Assembly (NCBI GenBank): GCA_002197995.1
Contig: NGZR01000004.1
Coordinates: 558,001 to 622,000 of the forward strand
Source: Gaeumannomyces sp. JS-464
Lineage: Eukaryota; Ascomycota; Sordariomycetes; Magnaporthales; Magnaporthaceae
Reading direction: 5' to 3'
Length of the DNA stretch: 64,000 nt
Positions 33,475 through 43,657 of the stretch are shown here, in pieces. Position numbers and translations under genes: made by a program. The notes below the pieces were generated by a model that worked only from the letters and a program-made list of their open reading frames with translations, was not told the origin of the DNA and did not search any database. Each line of letters begins with the position of its first letter. The first letter of the stretch is position 1.

Positions 33475-36400
33475 ATGGCCGACCACAAGGACCTGTTTGC
33501 TGCCGCCGGCGGCCTGGACGACGCGAGCCTGGCCAATTTCTTCGGCAGTAGCGACGATCCCTCGTCCACCGTCGACTCCAACGCTGCCTCCAACCACCAC
33601 AACCTAAACCGCCCAAGTCACACCAACGCGAGCTCGTCCCGAGCCAGCAACAGTCCTGCCACGGGCCAAGCCGTCGCTGCAGCCACCAATCCGCAGAGCC
33701 TCCCCAGCGGCACAGCGGCCCAGGGCATTCCTTTTTACCAGACTGCCGACAACGCCTGGCCGTCCTTCGACGACACGCCTCCCTACGACGCGTACGAGAG
33801 CGTGAACCCCTTCGACACCTTCTACGCCGCCGACGGGCCCCAGATCCCCCAGCAGCCGTGGCAGGCCGGTGCTCCCTTCACCGCCCACCACCACCAGCAG
33901 CTTCCCCAGCGCGGCCTTCCTCCACAACAGCCGGGCAATCAGAACCAGCAGCTCTCACCGGCCGACATCAGCCCCATCGCCCTGCAGGCTGAGCCGCTGA
34001 TTGTTCCTCCTGCCCCCGCCGGCCACGTCCGTCCGAATCCGGCCCCCGAGGTCCTCCAGACCCTGACCCCCGACCAGCAGGAGCGGCTGAAGAACATCGC
34101 CATGCCCGCCCACCTCCAGTATCACTCGCCCCAGAGCGAACCCAGCCCGCAGTCGAGCCCGAGCGACAAGGACAAGGGCGAGTCCATCTCGTCGCCCGAG
34201 GCTGTTGAGCCGTCCAAGACGAGCAGCCGCAAGCGCAAGTCCTCGGCCGACGACGATGACGATGACGACGACGACGACGGAGCGCAGCCCGTCAAGAAGA
34301 CAGCTCACAACATGATCGAGAAGAGGTACAGGACAAACCTGAACGACAAGATTGCGGCTTTGCGAGACAGCGTACCCAGCTTGAGGATCATGTCCAAGAG
34401 CGCAAGAGGCGAGGACACAACCGAGGATCGCGAAGAGCTGCATGGCCTGACCCCCGCACACAAGCTAAACAAGGCAACGGTATGTCTGCTACCGGGCCTT
34501 CCTGAATATTGCTATCCAGCGAAGGAATCAAAGGCAGTGCCCAATCAGGCGCATAGACTGACGAGCATATTTGCTTCATTGTCTAGGTTTTGAGCAAGGC
34601 GACCGAATACATCCGGCACTTGGAAAAACGAAACAACCGCCTAATGCACGAAAACGATTCGATGCAACAGCGCATCAACGCCTTCGAGAAGCTCTTCATG
34701 GCCGGGGCCATGAACGGCGCCATGAGCCCACTCCAGCAACAGCCGCCCACGCCGATCCAATTCCCTCAGGACGCACAGGCCTTCATGGGATCGCCCATGC
34801 CCACGCCGGGAGGCGCGCAGGACCCGCCTGGAATGATCCAGGTGCCCGACGACATGAAGCGCATCATCCAGGCGCAGGTGGCCGCCGGGCGACCCTACCC
34901 GATAGGCCCCCAGGGCAACTACCAGCAGAATGCCGCCTTGATGCGCCAGCAACAAATACAGCAGCAACAACAGCAGATCCAGCAGGGTCGCTGGGGCCAG
35001 ACTGCTCCTTATTTCGGCAAGATGATGGTCGGCTCCCTGGCTGGCCTCATGATCGTCGAGGCTGTGCGGGAGAGCGAGACAAGCAACGAGTCGCCGGACG
35101 GACGTGGTCTCTTTGCCGCCCCCGTTCAAATTATCAATACGTTTGTTTCAACGTCACACTTCAGCGTTGCCGGCTACTCCTTCTCCGCCGTGCAGCTCAT
35201 GTCTTCGCTCAAGCTTTTCCTGCTCTTTGGCTCGCTTCTCTATGTTTTCGTGCCCGCCCTCATCTCAGCGGCCGCGCCTAAGCCGCACAAGTCAAGGCAG
35301 CAAACCCGAGCGTCCCTATCAGCTGTTCCCTCTCTCGCCTCGCCAATCCATGTTAGGCGGCAAGCCTGGCTTACAGCTATCCAGACAGTCTGGGTGCCAC
35401 GGCACAACTTCATCCTTGAGGCTGCCGCACTGATACTCAAGACGATGAAGCTGAGCCTGCGCAACACCATCGGCGTTCAGCAATACCGGCATTGACCGAC
35501 TTGACCGAGGAACAGGAGGCAGCTCGTGTCAAGGCGTGGGCTATTGCGCTTGACGCTCAGCTGGCCGGAGGTGACGTCGAGATCAAACAAGAGTAGACTT
35601 ACGCTTACGCTCCTGGCTTCGGGCACTCTGCCAGACACACCACTCAGGCTGATGCTTAAGGCACTGCACATCCGGGTGCTTCTTTGGCAGCTGGGTCAGG
35701 GCGGAGTGCACAACGTCGTGGCGGCCAAGCTGGCGCGAGCCAAGTGAACCAGGCAAAGCAGCTTCACAGGCTTAGCAAGGCGTCGTCTCAGTCTTCATCA
35801 CCATCGTCTTCGCCAAGGCTGTCGGCCCAGGAGCAGGTGCCGTCGGACGACAGTCTCCCTGATCACCTCGCCGTGCTGCTTGAGCAGGAGTGTGACGACG
35901 TGCTGAACGACGATGTGGTGCAGAGAGCCCACAACCTGGCCTGGAACCGCCCTACGACCCATGATGTGGCGGCCGATATCGACGGTATGAACGCCGTCGT
36001 TGAGGATCCGGCGATAAAGTCGCCTATGGATGCCGTCGCCGCTTGGTGGTCCAGCCTCGTTCTTCACCAGGTTCTGACCACGAGCCTGGATGACGCCACT
36101 GCGACAACCGAGAAGGGAGATTCCAAACAAGGGCCGTCGACTAGCTCAGCCAATGAGGATGATCTAGCGCTTGCTGCCAAGGTGGCTCCTGTTGGCTCCA
36201 ATGCACAGGTCAGAGCCCTGGTTGCGCGCGCTTTCCTTGTCAAAGCGAACCGTGGAGCAAATATCGTGGCCGCCCTTGAGGCCATGGCTCCGTCGTCGAA
36301 CCCGGACAAGTACCCCGCCTATAGCCGTGTGGTGCCACCTCTGATCGACTCCCCGGCGACAGCGACCAAGGCGATCGATGCCGACCCGGATGCCAAGATG

Positions 36401-36826
36401 GCGCTCCACTGCGCCATGGTGGCCGCACACCTCAGCTCGCGCAAGCCCAAGCCGGTGGCACTGGAGCTGGTGGAGAAGATCCTGCGCGGCTCCACCGAGG
36501 GACTGACGCTTCTTGGCTTCGCGGCTGCGTTTGGGCTCATTCTGCGGCTAAACGCGCACCCGGTCGCGTCCGAGACGTGCGCGGGCTCCATCGAGCGGCT
36601 CGCGGGTGCGCTCAGGATATGGATTGGGAGCCCCGAGAGCGACCGGTGCGCACTATCGCGCGAGACGCGCCAGGCTGTCGTGCAGCGCTGTCTCGCCATC
36701 ACCAAGTCGGCCGTCGGCATGGACATGGACCCGGGCTATGGGACCATGAGCGAGGCTGGAAGCGTAACGGACGACCGTGCGCCATCGACTGGACTTTCCA
36801 CGTCTTCCGACGACGAATCGTGCTGA
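33475..36826 (+). CDS. SREBP-type bHLH transcription factor precursor (three frameshifts)
   Basis: This is the membrane-bound precursor of a sterol/hypoxia regulator (SrbA/Sre1 type). Exon 1 is 33475-34479; the intron 34480-34586 (GTATGT..TAG) splits the helix-loop-helix as in relatives; exon 2 runs to 36826. The N-terminus is acidic and Gln/Pro-rich. The bHLH spans about residues 273-355 with [20 protein letters not shown]; the Tyr in EKRYR is the SREBP mark that replaces the usual Arg. The leucine-zipper part is [15 protein letters not shown]. Two membrane spans follow near residues 477-495 and 536-560 ([19 protein letters not shown]), then a large conserved C-terminal domain. The frame breaks at 35478-35482 (base lost), 35584-35588 (base gained) and 35745 (base lost); corrected length is 1081 residues. 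ATG 33442 is an alternative start. Release by proteolysis is expected from the family. Confidence 0.9.
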
Positions 36827-37802
36827 GCTTGTTGATGAGGTGGTTTACTTCCTGAGGATTTTCTTTCGGCGTGGTGGTCATTCTGGCTTTGTGTTTGTTG
36901 TCTCGATAATTGAAAAGCTTGGTCTCTTGCCGTGAGCCTTTCCGTCTCTTCTGGTATATAATTGGTCTACTAGATATCCCCCTTTCAACCCTTTTACATC
37001 CCGGACACTGCTCTCTTTGTTTCGAGCTTCTTTCCTCCATGTACTTCTGTTGAGTCGCTGTATCTCTTGAGCCTGGTTGTGCTGTTGTATTTTCCTTTTT
37101 GGCCTGTGAAACCAATTGTTTGAGAACATCTCCTCCTTTTTCTAATCTTTCCCCTTGGCTCTTTTGTTCTCTTCTGTGCTGGGGAAGGAGGGGTGCGGTG
37201 GGAACTGGGCGAACCCTGTCGCGCCGCCTCCCGATTTCTCTGCCGACAAGCATGCTCCCATAAAAGGCGTTATACTAGGAACTGGACGGGATAAAAAGGA
37301 TACGGACGGGCCTTGAAATTGAGGGGAGGGGAACAACTCTTCCTTTTTGTGATTGTCTGGTATTATGTACTGTAGAGCGGCGCAGATTGTCGTTTATTTC
37401 CACGGTCCTATTTGTTGACATTCGTTTTTATTCCACGTCTTCACAGCGCTGCTGTTGTTGATTTCGAGGGCTTTGACTGGCCGTCCTTTGGCCCATGATG
37501 AACGGCGAAGGAAGGGACCCGAGGATTGTTTCTGACGATAGGAGCGATGGAAAATTTGGCGGCATTCAGCTCAAAATAAACATATGCACTTCCGATGACG
37601 CTAATTGGAATGGACCCCCTTGCCCGAATTTATCCTGTGGGTCTCCTTTCCTATTTCCTGTCTTCTTTCCTGCCTTCTGTATGTTTTCCTATTTTCTAAA
37701 TCCAAAGAAACAAAATCACGCACCGGGATAGAAACAATAATTTCTTCCAAGTCGTCACATAGCACCCTAGAGCCCTCAAAACCGGGTCCTCCTGCCTGCT
37801 CC
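36827..37802. other. Tail-to-tail space between SREBP and nitrite reductase
   Basis: This 1 kb holds the 3' ends of two converging genes. It is T-rich in parts. No gene is seen. Confidence 0.5.
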
Positions 37803-40800
37803 TCACCAGTCCGGCGCGGAGCCGCAGCCGCCGCCACCCCCGGCCATGAGCTCGACGGGCCTGCGCATGGGCAGGTCGGCCATGGGGCGGACGCCGGGCT
37901 TCTTTAGCGCGGAGGCCCTTGAAGGCGATCTTCTTGTCGAGGTCGGCAAAGGGGTGGGCGCCGGCCTCGCCCTTCTTGAGGCGCCAGCGCGACGTGCCCA
38001 GGGCGGCGTCGAGCTCGTCGACGGGCGGCAGCTTTGCGTACACCAGGCCGTCGGGCCGCTCCTCGACCTCAAAGGTGGCGATGGAGAGCTCGGCGTCGTT
38101 GCGGCAGTCGCCGCTCGCCAGGTCGAAGTTGCGCTTGTGGTGTGGGCACGACACCCAGGGCGCGTTGTTGTTCTTGTCGCAGCTGCCGCTGGCGCTGCTG
38201 GTGGTGCTTGTTGGTGAGGTGGGTATAGGAGTTGGTGGTGGTGGTGGTGGTGGTGGTGGTGGTGTCAGCAGCGGTTGATGCACCACTACCGTTGATGGAT
38301 GATGCACTGCTGCTGCTGCTGCCGCTGTCGCCGTTGCTCACGCCGTTGGTGCCCCCGTTGGTGACGCCGAGAGACCCATTGCCGCTGGGCTCGGCGCCGC
38401 ACGTCGACGCCGCCGCCGCCGTGTTGTCCTCGCCCACGAGCCCGTCCGAGAGGATAAAGGCGCGCTTGTGGGGGCACATCTGCTGCGTCATAAAGTAGCG
38501 CCCCTTGATGCGCCACAGGGCGAGCTGGGTGTCGCCGCGCTTGACGGCGGCGCTGAGGCCGTTGGGCAGGGCGTCGGCGCCGGCAAAGTGCGAGGCCTCG
38601 ACGACGGGCTGCCACGACGTCTCGGACCAGCGGGACCGCAGGCCCTTGAAGTCTTCCTTCGCCGGCTCCTTGGCCCAGTGCACGGGGCGCTTCTGGTCGC
38701 GCTCGAGCTCGACCTCGGTGCTGTCAAGAGCGTCCTGGGTGTTTGCGAACTGGCGGAACTTTGCGGCGACGGCCGGGTCGTTGATGGCCTCGGCCCACTC
38801 GTCGAAGAAGCTGTCGACGAGCTCCTGCATCTGGGCTTCGAGCGAGGCGTTGATGCCCAGCTTGTCGTCGAGTACGACCTCGCGCAGGTACTTGATGCCG
38901 CCAGGCAGGGCCTCGAGCCAGCGGGCGGTGCGCTGCAGCTTGTCGGCGGTGCGGATGTAGAACATGAGGTAGCGGTCCAGGATGGGCACCACGTCGGCGG
39001 GCGGCACGTCCTTGGCCAGCAGCTCAGCGTGGCGCGGCTTGGCGCCGCCGTTGCCGGCGACGTAGACGTTGAAGCCCTTGTCGGTGGCGATGAGGCCAAA
39101 GTCTTTGCCCTGGGCCTCGGCGCACTCGCGCACGCAGCCGCTGACGCCGCCCTTGATCTTGTGCGGCGCGCGGATGCTCTTGTAGCGCTCCTCGAGCCTC
39201 ACCGCCATGCCGACGGAATCGCCTATACCGAATCGGCACCACGTCGTGCCGACGCACGACTTGACGGTGCGCAGCGACTTGGCGTAGGCGTGTCCGCTCT
39301 CCATGCCCGCGTCCACCAGGCGCCGCCAGATGTCGAGCAGGTCCTGCTTGCGCGCGCCGAACAGGTCGATGCGCTGCCCGCCAGTGATCTTGGTGTAGAG
39401 CCCGTAGTCGCGGGCGACCTCGCCATGACGATGAGCTTCTCGGGCGCGATCTCACCGCCCGACACGCGGGGCACGACGCTGAAGGTGCCGTTGCGCTGGA
39501 TGTTGCCGAGGAAGCGGTCGTTGGTGTCCTGCAGGCCGTGCGTGGCGCCCGATGACGTGCTTATTCCACAGCGACGCGAAGATGGAGCCTAGGCACGGCT
39601 TGCAGACCTCGCAGCCGACGCTGTCCTTGTCGATGCCGGCCTCGCGCATCACATCGGCGAAGGTGCGCAGCCGCTTGGCCATGACGTGGTACAGCTCGGC
39701 GCGCGAGTAGGCAAAGTGCGGGCACAGGTTGTTCTTTGCCCATGTCCTTCATGGTCTTGTTGAAGATGCTGTCACCAACGGCACGCAGCCGCCGCAGCCC
39801 GTGCCGGCCTTGGTGCATGACTTGACGTCGCCCACGCTTTTGCAGCTACCGTCCTTGACCTTGGCCACCACGTCGCCTTTAGCCACGTTATGGCACGAGC
39901 AAATCTGCGTATCGTCGTCCAGATCGTCCCCTTCGTCGCCCTCGCCGCCCCTGGCTCCTAGCATCAGTTCGCTCGGCGGGACTTCAAGCTCCTTTTGCGC
40001 CTTGACCAGCGGCACCAGCTTGACATAGTCGCGCGTGTCGCCGATCATCATGCCGCCCAAAAGGTACTTGCCGTCCATGGTGAAGATGTACTTCTTGTAC
40101 ACATTAGTAAAGGGATCTTTATAAGTGAGCGCCTTGACCGGCGCCGGTGGCAGCCCGTTGGTCAGCCGCTTGACCGCGGCCGCGCTGCCATTCTTCGCTA
40201 GCCTCTCGCCGCTCTCGGCCGCTTTGCGCGCTGCCGCTGCCTTGGCCTTTGGTGGCAGATTCTGTGGCCCGTCGCGATCTGCAAAGAAATCCCCAAAGCT
40301 AGCAACTTCGACCCCGAGCAGCTTTAGCTTCGTGCTGAGGTCCGGCCGCTTATACACGCGCGGCTGGTGCAGCTTTGCCTGCGTCAGGTTGAACGAGAGC
40401 ACGTCGGCCATCTCGACGCCCGGCGCGATGAGCCCAAAGGTCTGGTTCTGCCAGCTGGCGCATTCACCGATGGCATACACGTTGGGCGCACTGGTGGCGA
40501 GATTATCGTTGACGACGATGCCGCCGCCTCGGTCCGCGCACCTGATGCCGGCCTTGCGGGCCAGCGAGTCCCGGGGCCGCACGCCGATGGCGAAGCAGAT
40601 GGTCGAGCACTCCATGCGCTCGCCGTCCTCGAACTGCACGCCCGTGACGTTGTTGTCCGCGTCCACGTCGATCCGGCCCACCCGCTTGCTCAGGAGCACG
40701 TCGACGCCTAGGTCCCGCACCTGCTCGACCACCATGGCGCCGGCGTCGCCGTCCAGCTGGCGGCTCAGCACCCAGCTGTTGCGCTCGATGACGGCCACCT

Positions 40801-41425
40801 TGTCGTAGCACGCGAGGTCCAGCATCGCCTTAGCCGCCTCCAGCCCGAGCAGGCCGCCGCCGACGACTGCCCCTGTGGTGCCCTTGCGCGTCGCGGAGAA
40901 CGCGATCAGCCTCTCCAGGTCGCCGATGGTCCGGTAGACAAAAACGCCGTTGGCGTCGTGGCCTGGCGTGTGCTTGGGAAGCACGGCATCGGATCCCGTG
41001 GCGAGGACCAGTATGTCGTATGAGACCTCCTGACCGTCCGAGCACACCACTCGTTTCCTATCCGGGTGGATCTCGGTGACTGCGGTGTTTAGGTGATAGC
41101 TCAGGGTGTTGTCCTCGACGGCATCATACTACAAGGCAGCAGTCAGTGGACTGTCCAGATCGCTACCGGTAGATGCAGCGAATTCTAGGGAGAAATAACT
41201 CACCCATTCTCTTGGGTTCAGGTAAAGACTGTCCACCTTTCGGTGCTCGAAGAAGCTGGTGAGGCCAACACGGTTGTATGCCAGATATGGCTCCTCGCCA
41301 ATGACCACTATGTCGTACTCGCGAGAGCGGGCGTCGAGTTTGAGCAGCTTCTCGATGAAGCTGATGCCCACCATACCCAGGCCGACCACCACGACCTTCT
41401 TCCGGTTATCATTGCCGGCAGCCAT
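37803..41425 (-). CDS. Assimilatory NAD(P)H nitrite reductase (about six frame breaks)
   Basis: This cytosolic enzyme reduces nitrite to ammonium with NAD(P)H; it is the niiA/nit-6 type. Exon 1 is 41425-41204, the intron 41203-41129 has GTGAGT..TAG, and exon 2 runs to the stop at 37803. Domains in order: FAD Rossmann fold [16 protein letters not shown] fold [17 protein letters not shown]-type [2Fe-2S] with [12 protein letters not shown] and GTGCGGC, ferredoxin-like and siroheme/[4Fe-4S] part with [18 protein letters not shown] and [11 protein letters not shown], and a C-terminal Rieske domain with CPHKRAF and CPHHKRNF. Frames break near 39771, 39735, 39550, 39425, within 38180-38270 and near 37905. 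A low-complexity Ser/Thr/Asn stretch separates the two Rieske ligand pairs. The gene stands alone: no nitrate reductase or nitrate transporter is in the window. Confidence 0.92.
38234..38263 (-). repeat. (ACC)n microsatellite within nitrite reductase
   Basis: About ten tandem triplets, ACC on the coding strand, encode polythreonine if translated. They lie between the two Rieske ligand motifs, in the same interval as a change of reading frame. Confidence 0.9.
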
Positions 41426-42504
41426 GGCGCCGGAGCAGCGTGTAGCTGCTAGCCACGTGGTGTTTTGCCAGAGAGCTTGTAGTGATCCAACTTTTAAAAG
41501 AAGCAAGCAAGATGCGGAAATGTCTGCTGACGGATGGCGGCACCGTCCAGACGTATGAATCGTGTTCTCAAAGAAGGATATCACAAGAGCTCAGATAGGA
41601 AGAAGGAAAGAGAAGCCAACTCGGATTCTTCGGGACGGTTGAGGTACAGGGGCCGCCTAATAAGGGGCCATCGAGGTAGAGTAGATAAAAGACGCAATGG
41701 GAGGGCGTGGGCTCATAGTCATGCTCCCGCATGGAGGCATGGTGCATTGTTAGCGTACGTCAGGGCCTATGGGCAGAATTGGCCTCACGCGTTCCTGATA
41801 TCGCCGGGATGGCGAAAAGAAGGGTAGATCTAAGCATCTCCGGCGAACGCTCCGCGAGCGCCCAGCAGCGGGGCGGGGCGGCCTTTAGACAGCCGGAAAT
41901 GCTGGAGGGAGAGGGGAGGGGTTACCTTGGCCGAACCCGGCGGAGCGAGTGCTACGGAAACATGCGACCACTTGGACATGGCAGTTTCGAGCCGAGATCT
42001 CTGGCCTGATACGACACAGTTAGGCAGAGGTGCGTGTCGCAGCCGTGGGCCCTCGGGGAGTTTGCCACACTTCTCCGCGGCGAAGGCCGGCAAAGTCAGG
42101 ATTTCCGTGTATGCGGCACGGCATGTATAAGGTTGGGCTGAACGTACGGCCAGATCTGCCCTGTGAGCGCCCATGCAGCTGGATGCGGGCGATAGGCCGA
42201 TAAGGAGACAAGTGGCGTCTTTTAGGCCATTGTACATAATGTCATGGATACAAGAAAGACCCCTGGCGAGGACACTCATCAATGGGCAGATAACAGAATG
42301 AGCGGCTCCTGATATCTGCGCGACGTGGGTTGATAAGGCCAAGCCGCGGGCCAATCAGCGTCATGCAGCCAGCCGCTCCCGCCTCCCGCGTCCCACTTGG
42401 CCCGCTGACGTCTTTGGGCCGCGGAGAAAGCGAAGGCAGGCACTAAACTGCCCCGACCTTCTGAAAGACCCCTTTCGTCTCCCCATTTTCCAGTCCCTCC
42501 GCGG
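41426..42504 (-). promoter_or_regulatory. Nitrate-type control region of nitrite reductase
   Basis: CTCCGCGG, an exact match to the NirA/NIT4 consensus CTCCGHGG, occurs at 42073-42080, 42497-42504 and on the other strand at 42419-42426; the 42498-42505 copy is also the full palindrome TCCGCGGA. Eleven GATA core sites for an AreA/NIT2-type factor start at 41577, 41594, 41684, 41797, 42008, 42191, 42199, 42247, 42289, 42311 and 42332. In Aspergillus and Neurospora the two factors act together to switch on nitrite reductase when nitrate is present and ammonium is absent. The combination here supports the same control, with the boxes 0.65 to 1.08 kb before the start codon. Confidence 0.6.
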
Positions 42505-43093
42505 ATGGCTTTCGGGAATCAATCGCAATGTGTTATATCGAGGGCAATAAAGAGCAACCCGCGTCCAAAGCTAAAAGCACAATCTCAGTCGCCGGGGCCT
42601 GGCAGATGTCCGGGAGCTGACTCCTGCGCGCCGGCGATGTGTGCCGGATATATAAAAAGCCAATTGAAGCGGAACTGTCTTGACCGGAGGCTTGTCGTGG
42701 GTGTAAATAGCAATGCTGCTGCTGCACCGGGAGTTCCCGAGTTAGAACACGACGGTGCCCCCACGATTTGACCATCTCCGGCAAATCTTAGAGATGGACG
42801 GGGTGCGGGTGGACAGATGTTTTTGAACGCAAATAACCCACCCGCACAAGGAGGACTGGACACTGACGTGGAGAAAGGATAATCAGCCCTAAATGGGTAA
42901 TAAATTTTTATTTTTAAAATAAAATAAAATAAAAATGAAAACTATAGGAAGTGAACGGATCCAAATAAATCATGTTGCGATGTCGAAATCTAGAAGGACA
43001 GTCCAGTCTCAGAATGATGCCAAAACGTGCCGGGCAAGGTAACAATGAGAAGAATGCTTGCCCATGTGAAGCGAACGCAGCATGGCGAAAGGC
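42505..43093. other. Intergenic region with AT-rich stretch
   Basis: Between the nitrite reductase promoter and tRNA-Ser lies a region with an AT-only patch at 42900-42935 (runs of AAAAT/ATTTT). No gene is seen. Confidence 0.5.
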
Positions 43094-43098
43094 AAAAA
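43094..43098 (-). terminator. Pol III terminator of tRNA-Ser
   Basis: Five T residues on the minus strand lie five bases after the tRNA 3' end. Confidence 0.7.
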
Positions 43099-43102
43099 GC
43101 AC

Positions 43103-43207
43103 GACAACGACGCGATTCGAACGCGCGCGCCCGAAGGCATTGGCTTTGTTACTCGGCTTCAATCACCCAATAGCAGGCCAACGGATTAACCACTCTCCCA
43201 CGTTGTC
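43103..43207 (-). tRNA. tRNA-Ser (anticodon GCT) with intron
   Basis: The acceptor stem GACAACG pairs with CGTTGTC. The anticodon arm is TTGGC-CTGCTA/A-GCCAA with anticodon GCT at 43172-43174. An intron of 25 bases (43146-43170) sits one base 3' of the anticodon, the normal nuclear position. The long variable arm TGCCTTCGGGC marks a class II tRNA, and the T arm is GCGCG-TTCGAAT-CGCGT. It reads AGC/AGU codons. Confidence 0.93.
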
Positions 43208-43657
43208 TGTGGGTGGCGATCAGGAGGTGTTGTGGGGATTATATGCAGAGCATCCCACATGTGCCAAGGACTACTACAATCTCTGCTCTATCCTCGCCCT
43301 CTCCCGTCGCGCAGTTGCGTTATTAACCCTAAGGTATGGCACAATTTACTTCGTGTTTCCTTTTTCTTTTTACTCGAGTGCATGCCTAAAAGCGTCTTTT
43401 TTCAAAACCTGCTATTTGGGGAGTTGAGTGTGATGTCGCCTCATGACATTTACTTTCAACAACCCCCACGTCGGACACGCCCAAGCGAAACGGAATCGCC
43501 ATCTTGATGAACACAAAATAAGACTATATTACATGTGGGCCCTAAGCCACCCAGGTATCCAAAATGCTGTTGCTCTCTGAAGGCCGACACAAGCCGATTT
43601 GCCAAAAATCCAAAGAAAAGGCCGCCCGCCCAAGAAATAAATAAATATGTGGGTGGT
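43208..43657. other. Short intergenic region
   Basis: This 450-base space lies between tRNA-Ser and the 3' end of the antiporter gene. No gene is seen. Confidence 0.5.

Noticed and set aside
38468..39592. 374-codon plus-strand frame
   Set aside because: Antisense shadow of nitrite reductase; no domain of its own.
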